Of a DNA stretch of 9,510 bases, positions 6,890 through 9,510 are shown one piece after another (positions within the stretch are counted from its first letter, which is position 1; each line of letters starts with the position of its first letter). The DNA comes from Acidobacteriota bacterium. Its GTDB lineage: Bacteria > Acidobacteriota > Terriglobia > Terriglobales > Acidobacteriaceae. The notes under the pieces were generated by a model. That model was given only the letters and a program-made list of their open reading frames with translations, made no database searches and was not told where the DNA came from. The stretch spans positions 1 through 9,510 of the forward strand of contig JAGWML010000117.1 in NCBI GenBank assembly GCA_028873155.1, written 5' to 3'. The position numbers and the translations under genes are program-made.

Positions 6890-8266
6890 TTATCTCCCCT
6901 GGGCTGCCTCGATGGCCGACTGCAGCGTCGCACAGATCGACCCGATCCAGGCTTCATGTTCCGGCTTCATCAAGACGGAACGCAGACATGTGACAGTCGC
7001 CCTGGATTCGGCAATGGCTATCTGGCCTGATTGAAACCAGATTAGCGGCAATTGTACAAACGCGAGGTGCAATCCGCGTAGAGCACTTTCCACAAAAATA
7101 TCATTGGCGGTCTTCGATGCGCCGGCGGCATCCACCGCAACTGCTTTCCACACCACAATGTCGAGTTCCGGCAGACCGGTGGCGAGCGTCGTGAAGGCGG
7201 AGTGGTTGCGCAGCCAGCGATCCAGGTCCAGTGCCGCCTGTCTTCCTTTTTGCAGCCCCTGCGCAAACTCCCCTTCCGGCACCAGCGGCAGCATGCGCTG
7301 CGTGGCCCACAAGGCCACGGCTGCCGCCCCTGCGCGGGAACACTCCAGACTGATCTCGCCGAGGTGCAACTCCTTTGAACTGAAATAGGTATAGGGGGAG
7401 TCGTGCTTGTAGAAGCGCCCCACCGCCGGGTCGCGGAAGAGCACGCATCCACACCCGTAAGGCTGCAGGCCGTGCTTGTGCGGATCCACAACAATCGAAT
7501 CGGCCAGCGCGATGGCTTCGAACGCTCTTCGCGCCGGCTCGTCCAGATGCTGCTGAATTAGCTTGAAGTACCCGCCGTAGGCTGCATCGGCGTGAATCCG
7601 GAAGCCATACTTGTCTCGCAGCGCTAGAATCTGGTCCAGCGGATCCACGGCGCCGATGGCGGTCGTGCCGAGTGTTGCGACCACGGTTCCGACGTCCCCA
7701 TTCCGCAGCTCGGACTCGAGCGCGTTCAGGTCCATTTTGCCGTGCCGGTCTGCCGCTATCGGCGTGTACCCCAGCTTCAGCACGCTGGAGATGCGCTGGT
7801 GGGTATAGTGCGCCTGCTCCGAGCCCACGATGCGCTTGCCCGGCGCGATCTGCCCGCACACCCACAGCGCCTCCAGATTGGCGATGGTGCCGCTGGAGGT
7901 CAGGTGTCCCAGGTAGCGCTCGGCCCACCCGAACATCCGGGCAATTTCGGCCACGGCCTCTGTCTCCATCGCGGAGCTGGCCCGGCCGCCGTCCAACGCG
8001 TGGTTATTCGGGTTGATCGCCATGGCCAGGGCATACGCTGCGCGCGCCACTGGATGCGGCGGCTTGAGCATCTGTCCCGCATAGAGCGGATGGAAATAGG
8101 GATAGTTGTCGCCCAGCCGTTCGGCGACCCTCTGAAGAACCTCGGCCATGCGGTCTGTATCGCTGGCGCCCGCCAACTCCGGCTCAAAGGCGGGCAGAGC
8201 ACGAAACTGCTCCTCCAGCGCCTCGGTGGCGCGCGCAAGCAGGGCGGGAACGTGATCGAGCGGCAT
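6890..8266 (-). CDS. PLP-dependent group II amino-acid decarboxylase-like protein
   Basis: It belongs to the pyridoxal-phosphate group II decarboxylase fold (aromatic-L-amino-acid, glutamate, tyrosine and aspartate decarboxylases). The 458 residues are of usual length. The PLP lysine is K264 in VDPHKHGLQPYG, the aspartate that pairs with the pyridine nitrogen is D227 in HADAAYGG, and the stacking region reads EQAHYTHQR after HLTSSGT. Other family landmarks include NPNNHALDGGRASSAMETE near the N-terminus and GEISLECSRAGAAAVALW, so the active site looks intact. Substrate cannot be read from sequence; an aromatic amino acid, aspartate or another acid are all possible, and a related lyase activity cannot be excluded. 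The start at ATG 8266 is preceded by GAAGGG. It is first in an operon with the mutarotase-like gene (8-base gap) and galK, an unexpected partner for galactose genes, and is divergent from cspA. Confidence 0.85.
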   Translation of the reverse strand: MPLDHVPALLARATEALEEQFRALPAFEPELAGASDTDRMAEVLQRVAERLGDNYPYFHPLYAGQMLKPPHPVARAAYALAMAINPNNHALDGGRASSAMETEAVAEIARMFGWAERYLGHLTSSGTIANLEALWVCGQIAPGKRIVGSEQAHYTHQRISSVLKLGYTPIAADRHGKMDLNALESELRNGDVGTVVATLGTTAIGAVDPLDQILALRDKYGFRIHADAAYGGYFKLIQQHLDEPARRAFEAIALADSIVVDPHKHGLQPYGCGCVLFRDPAVGRFYKHDSPYTYFSSKELHLGEISLECSRAGAAAVALWATQRMLPLVPEGEFAQGLQKGRQAALDLDRWLRNHSAFTTLATGLPELDIVVWKAVAVDAAGASKTANDIFVESALRGLHLAFVQLPLIWFQSGQIAIAESRATVTCLRSVLMKPEHEAWIGSICATLQSAIEAAQGR

Positions 8267-8303
8267 GGGAACCCTTCACCCTACCATAGACGCCCCAACC
8301 TGC

Positions 8304-8324
8304 TTCCCTTCTGATTGCAGGGAA
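8304..8324. promoter_or_regulatory. Inverted repeat TTCCCT-N9-AGGGAA upstream of the decarboxylase
   Basis: A perfect 6-bp inverted repeat with a 9-base spacer spans 8304-8324, starting 37 bases before the decarboxylase start codon. The 21-bp span suits a dimeric repressor site or a small leader hairpin. I do not recognise the factor. Confidence 0.25.
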
Positions 8325-8394
8325 CTTCGCTGGGCTGCCGGGCGCGCCGCCTGCCCTTCCGGCATAAACATTCATACAGCAGGCGCTTGCCATG

Positions 8395-8411
8395 GGTGCT
8401 ACACTAGCACC
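8395..8411. promoter_or_regulatory. 17-bp perfect palindrome in the cspA/decarboxylase divergent region
   Basis: GGTGCTA and TAGCACC form a 7-3-7 perfect inverted repeat. The centre contains TACACT (8400-8405), a fair -10 box reading toward cspA, though I see no good -35. If that is the promoter, the palindrome overlaps it as an operator would, and the cspA leader would be about 110 bases. The half-site recalls the CIRCE element core (TTAGCACTC) but is arranged the other way round and with a much shorter spacer, so HrcA binding is not expected. Confidence 0.4.
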
Positions 8412-8428
8412 AGCGTTAGAAACGAACC

Positions 8429-8450
8429 GGGCGTGAGCAGTAACTCGCCC
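8429..8450 (+). promoter_or_regulatory. Small hairpin in the probable cspA leader
   Basis: GGGCG (8429-8433) can pair with CGCCC (8446-8450) around a 12-base loop. It lies 71 bases before the cspA ATG. Cold-shock mRNAs often have long structured leaders whose folding changes with temperature; whether this is one is inference. I see no match to the E. coli cold box. Confidence 0.28.
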
Positions 8451-8521
8451 AACCAAGCAAGATTCTGCCAGTGGTCGCTCCGATTCATCCAGCGCAATTC
8501 AAATCAGGAAATCGAAACACA

Positions 8522-8722
8522 ATGGAACAAGGTACTGTGAAGTGGTTCAATGACGCGAAGGGCTTCGGCTTCATCTCGCGCCAGAACGGCGAGGATGTCT
8601 TCGTGCATTACTCGGCGATCAACTCGAGCGGTTTTAAGAGCCTTCAGGAAGGCCAGGCCGTTCAGTTCAATGTGGTGAAGGGGCCCAAGGGCTGGCAGGC
8701 TGCAGACGTGCAACCTCTCTAA
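8522..8722 (+). CDS. cspA: Cold-shock protein, CspA family
   Basis: A 66-residue single cold-shock domain that binds single-stranded RNA and DNA and acts as an RNA chaperone in the cytoplasm. RNP1 (KGFGFI) is at about residues 13-18 and RNP2 (VFVHY) at about 26-30, with the GTVKWFN opening typical of the family. I chose ATG 8522, which is preceded by AGGAAA at 8506-8511 with a 10-base gap. A longer frame to GTG 8471 adds 17 residues that no family member has. It stands alone: divergent from the decarboxylase operon and ended by its own terminator. It could be a constitutive or stress-induced paralogue, since genomes usually carry several and sequence alone does not tell. The symbol is at family level. 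Confidence 0.96.
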   Translation: MEQGTVKWFNDAKGFGFISRQNGEDVFVHYSAINSSGFKSLQEGQAVQFNVVKGPKGWQAADVQPL

Positions 8723-8734
8723 GTTCGCCTCCCC

Positions 8735-8751
8735 GGATTCAGGCAGAATCC
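8735..8751 (+). repeat. Short hairpin between cspA stop and its terminator
   Basis: GGATTC (8735-8740) and GAATCC (8746-8751) form a perfect 6-bp stem with a 5-base loop, 12 bases past the cspA stop. No T-run follows, so it is probably an mRNA-stabilising 3' hairpin rather than the terminator itself. Confidence 0.35.
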
Positions 8752-8760
8752 AGATATAAC

Positions 8761-8795
8761 AAGCGTGGGTCGGGATATTTCCCGGCCCTCGTTTT
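8761..8795 (+). terminator. Rho-independent terminator of cspA
   Basis: GGGTCGGG (8767-8774) pairs with CCCGGCCC (8781-8788) with one G-T wobble around a 6-base loop. Past a T-T mismatch, AAGCG (8761-8765) can pair with CGTTT (8790-8794). Four T residues (8792-8795) follow on the plus strand. It sits 38 bases after the cspA stop. Confidence 0.82.
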
Positions 8796-8908
8796 GCATG
8801 CGCACACTCTCCACGCTCTCGTCACTCCCTGCCGCGCATCCGCCCCATCTCCGTACTTCCCCAAATGCCCCTCCGCTATACTCCAACCAACCGGTACGTA
8901 TTCCCATC

Positions 8909-8913
8909 GGAGG
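8909..8913 (+). promoter_or_regulatory. Ribosome binding site fixing a TTG start
   Basis: GGAGG lies 8 bases before TTG 8922, ideal spacing. The only in-frame ATG upstream (8865) has no such site and would place 19 extra residues before the signal peptide. A TATACT at 8877-8882 could be the -10 box, which would make ATG 8865 untranscribed; its -35 is poor. Confidence 0.65.
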
Positions 8914-8921
8914 TCCTTGAT

Positions 8922-9510
8922 TTGACTCTGCCGCGCCTGCGCCTCTCCCTGTCTGCCTTGCTTCTTGTCACCCTTGCCGCTCCCACCCTCGTCGCTCAAT
9001 CCCCAGCCAAATCGGACGCAAAATCGGATTCCAAATCCGACTCAAAGGCCGCCGCTCCAGAGGCGCTGCCTGACGCCATCACCGAAGGCTCTGTCAAAGT
9101 TGGCTCTGAGACCATCGACTACAAGGCCGTAGCAGGCACCCTCACCGTCGGCTCCTCTGACGATCAGGACAACTGGATTGGCCTCGACGGCAACTACCTG
9201 CCCGACGCCCCCATTGACCTCAAGGCCAAGCCGGAAGACCGGCCCGCCACCGCGCGCATGTATTACGTGGCCTACTTCGCCAAAAACGCCGGCAAGAACC
9301 GCCCCATCACCTTTCTCTACAACGGCGGCCCCGGCAGCTCCACCATGTACCTCCACATGGGAGCCTTCGGCCCCATGCGCGTCGAAGTGCCGCAGGACCT
9401 AACCCACAAGGAAGGCGCTCCCTACGACCTGGTGCCCAACCAGTACAGCCTTCTCGACGTATCTGACCTCGTCTTCATCGATGCGCCCGACACCGGCTTC
9501 AGCCGCATCT
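8922..9510 (+). CDS. Secreted serine carboxypeptidase-like protein (peptidase S10 family), 5' part
   Basis: The first 196 codons of a protein that runs off the right edge. The TTG start gives a signal peptide: basic n-region (residues 1-7), hydrophobic core (about 8-24) and likely cleavage near A25, so export to the periplasm or beyond is expected. Residues 30-41 are a K-S-D repeat linker. The S10 core follows, with VAYF, ITFLYNGGPGSS (N134-S139 form the expected oxyanion-hole loop; classical carboxypeptidases have NGGPGCS), LHMGAFGP and DLVFIDAPDTGFS. The catalytic Ser, Asp and His of the family fall beyond the window, so activity cannot be judged. In the family this would be removal of C-terminal residues from peptides; some members are acyltransferases. 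Codons favour C endings, unlike hemE and hemH on the same strand. Confidence 0.88.
   Translation, partial: MTLPRLRLSLSALLLVTLAAPTLVAQSPAKSDAKSDSKSDSKAAAPEALPDAITEGSVKVGSETIDYKAVAGTLTVGSSDDQDNWIGLDGNYLPDAPIDLKAKPEDRPATARMYYVAYFAKNAGKNRPITFLYNGGPGSSTMYLHMGAFGPMRVEVPQDLTHKEGAPYDLVPNQYSLLDVSDLVFIDAPDTGFSRI
9009..9044 (+). repeat. Three 12-bp tandem repeats encoding K-S-D-(A/S)
   Basis: Three imperfect 12-base units (AAATCGGACGCA, AAATCGGATTCC, AAATCCGACTCA) follow each other in frame in the S10 gene and encode KSDA, KSDS, KSDS. They form a charged, flexible linker just after the signal peptide. TCGGATT (9024-9030) and AATCCGA (9034-9040) also form a 7-bp hairpin with a 3-base loop. Confidence 0.85.

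Noticed and set aside
8395..8411. CIRCE (HrcA) operator
   Set aside because: The half-sites share TAGCAC/GTGCTA, but the order is reversed and the spacer is 3 rather than 9 bases.
8471..8521. GTG start extending cspA by 17 residues
   Set aside because: Cold-shock proteins begin directly at the GTVKWFN block, and AGGAAA is correctly placed for ATG 8522.
8719..8999. Two minus-strand open frames between cspA and the S10 gene
   Set aside because: They run through the cspA terminator and the S10 signal-peptide coding region and look like shadows, with no ribosome site or family likeness.
1..9510. CRISPR array, tRNA, rRNA, insertion sequence, or phage/defence module
   Set aside because: I saw no regularly spaced repeats, no cloverleaf with TTCGA-type arms, no rRNA-like blocks, no transposase, and no terminal inverted repeats with target duplications.

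Overview
The window is GC-rich, densely coded bacterial DNA, and every confidently assigned gene is ordinary metabolism. Protein style (a 66-residue CspA, an exported S10-type peptidase with an NGGPGS loop, a compact GT35 phosphorylase) and the mix of ATG, GTG and TTG starts suggest Acidobacteriota, probably a Terriglobia/Acidobacteriaceae member. This is an inference from family resemblance; no rRNA or other marker gene is present.

Layout, left to right. (1) 1-217: the 3' end of an unrecognised plus-strand gene, lower in GC than what follows. (2) 282-2334: a two-gene plus-strand haem operon, hemE (uroporphyrinogen decarboxylase) and hemH (ferrochelatase). The genes overlap by 8 bases, with the hemH ribosome binding site inside hemE. 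(3) 2335-2710: a gene-poor convergent gap. It holds a possible degenerate small minus-strand ORF and a strong minus-strand terminator that ends glgP. (4) 2711-4474: glgP, an alpha-glucan phosphorylase, minus strand. (5) 4475-4753: the glgP leader, with short direct repeats and an AT-rich patch. (6) 4754-8266: a tight minus-strand operon, read in the order PLP-dependent decarboxylase, aldose 1-epimerase-like protein, galK. Its junctions are 8 bases of spacing and 8 bases of overlap. (7) 8267-8521: a divergent control region with a perfect 17-bp palindrome. (8) 8522-8722: a cold-shock protein gene with its own terminator. (9) 8922 to the end: the first 196 codons of a secreted serine-carboxypeptidase-like (S10) protein that starts at TTG behind a strong Shine-Dalgarno sequence.

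How the genes fit together. HemE makes coproporphyrinogen III from uroporphyrinogen III, and HemH inserts iron into a porphyrin. HemH resembles the Bacillus coproporphyrin-type enzyme more than the E. coli or human type, so the order of the last haem steps is a real question here. The mutarotase-like protein and GalK are the first two steps of the Leloir galactose route, which leads to glucose-1-phosphate. GlgP releases glucose-1-phosphate from storage glucan, so the minus-strand cluster converges on that metabolite. The decarboxylase leading the galactose operon has no obvious place in that route.

I found no clear new system. The points most worth checking are the HemH metal-site substitution, the decarboxylase-mutarotase-galK operon, the cspA palindrome and leader, the possible frameshifted small gene at 2348-2571, and the codon-ending switch between hemEH and the S10 gene.
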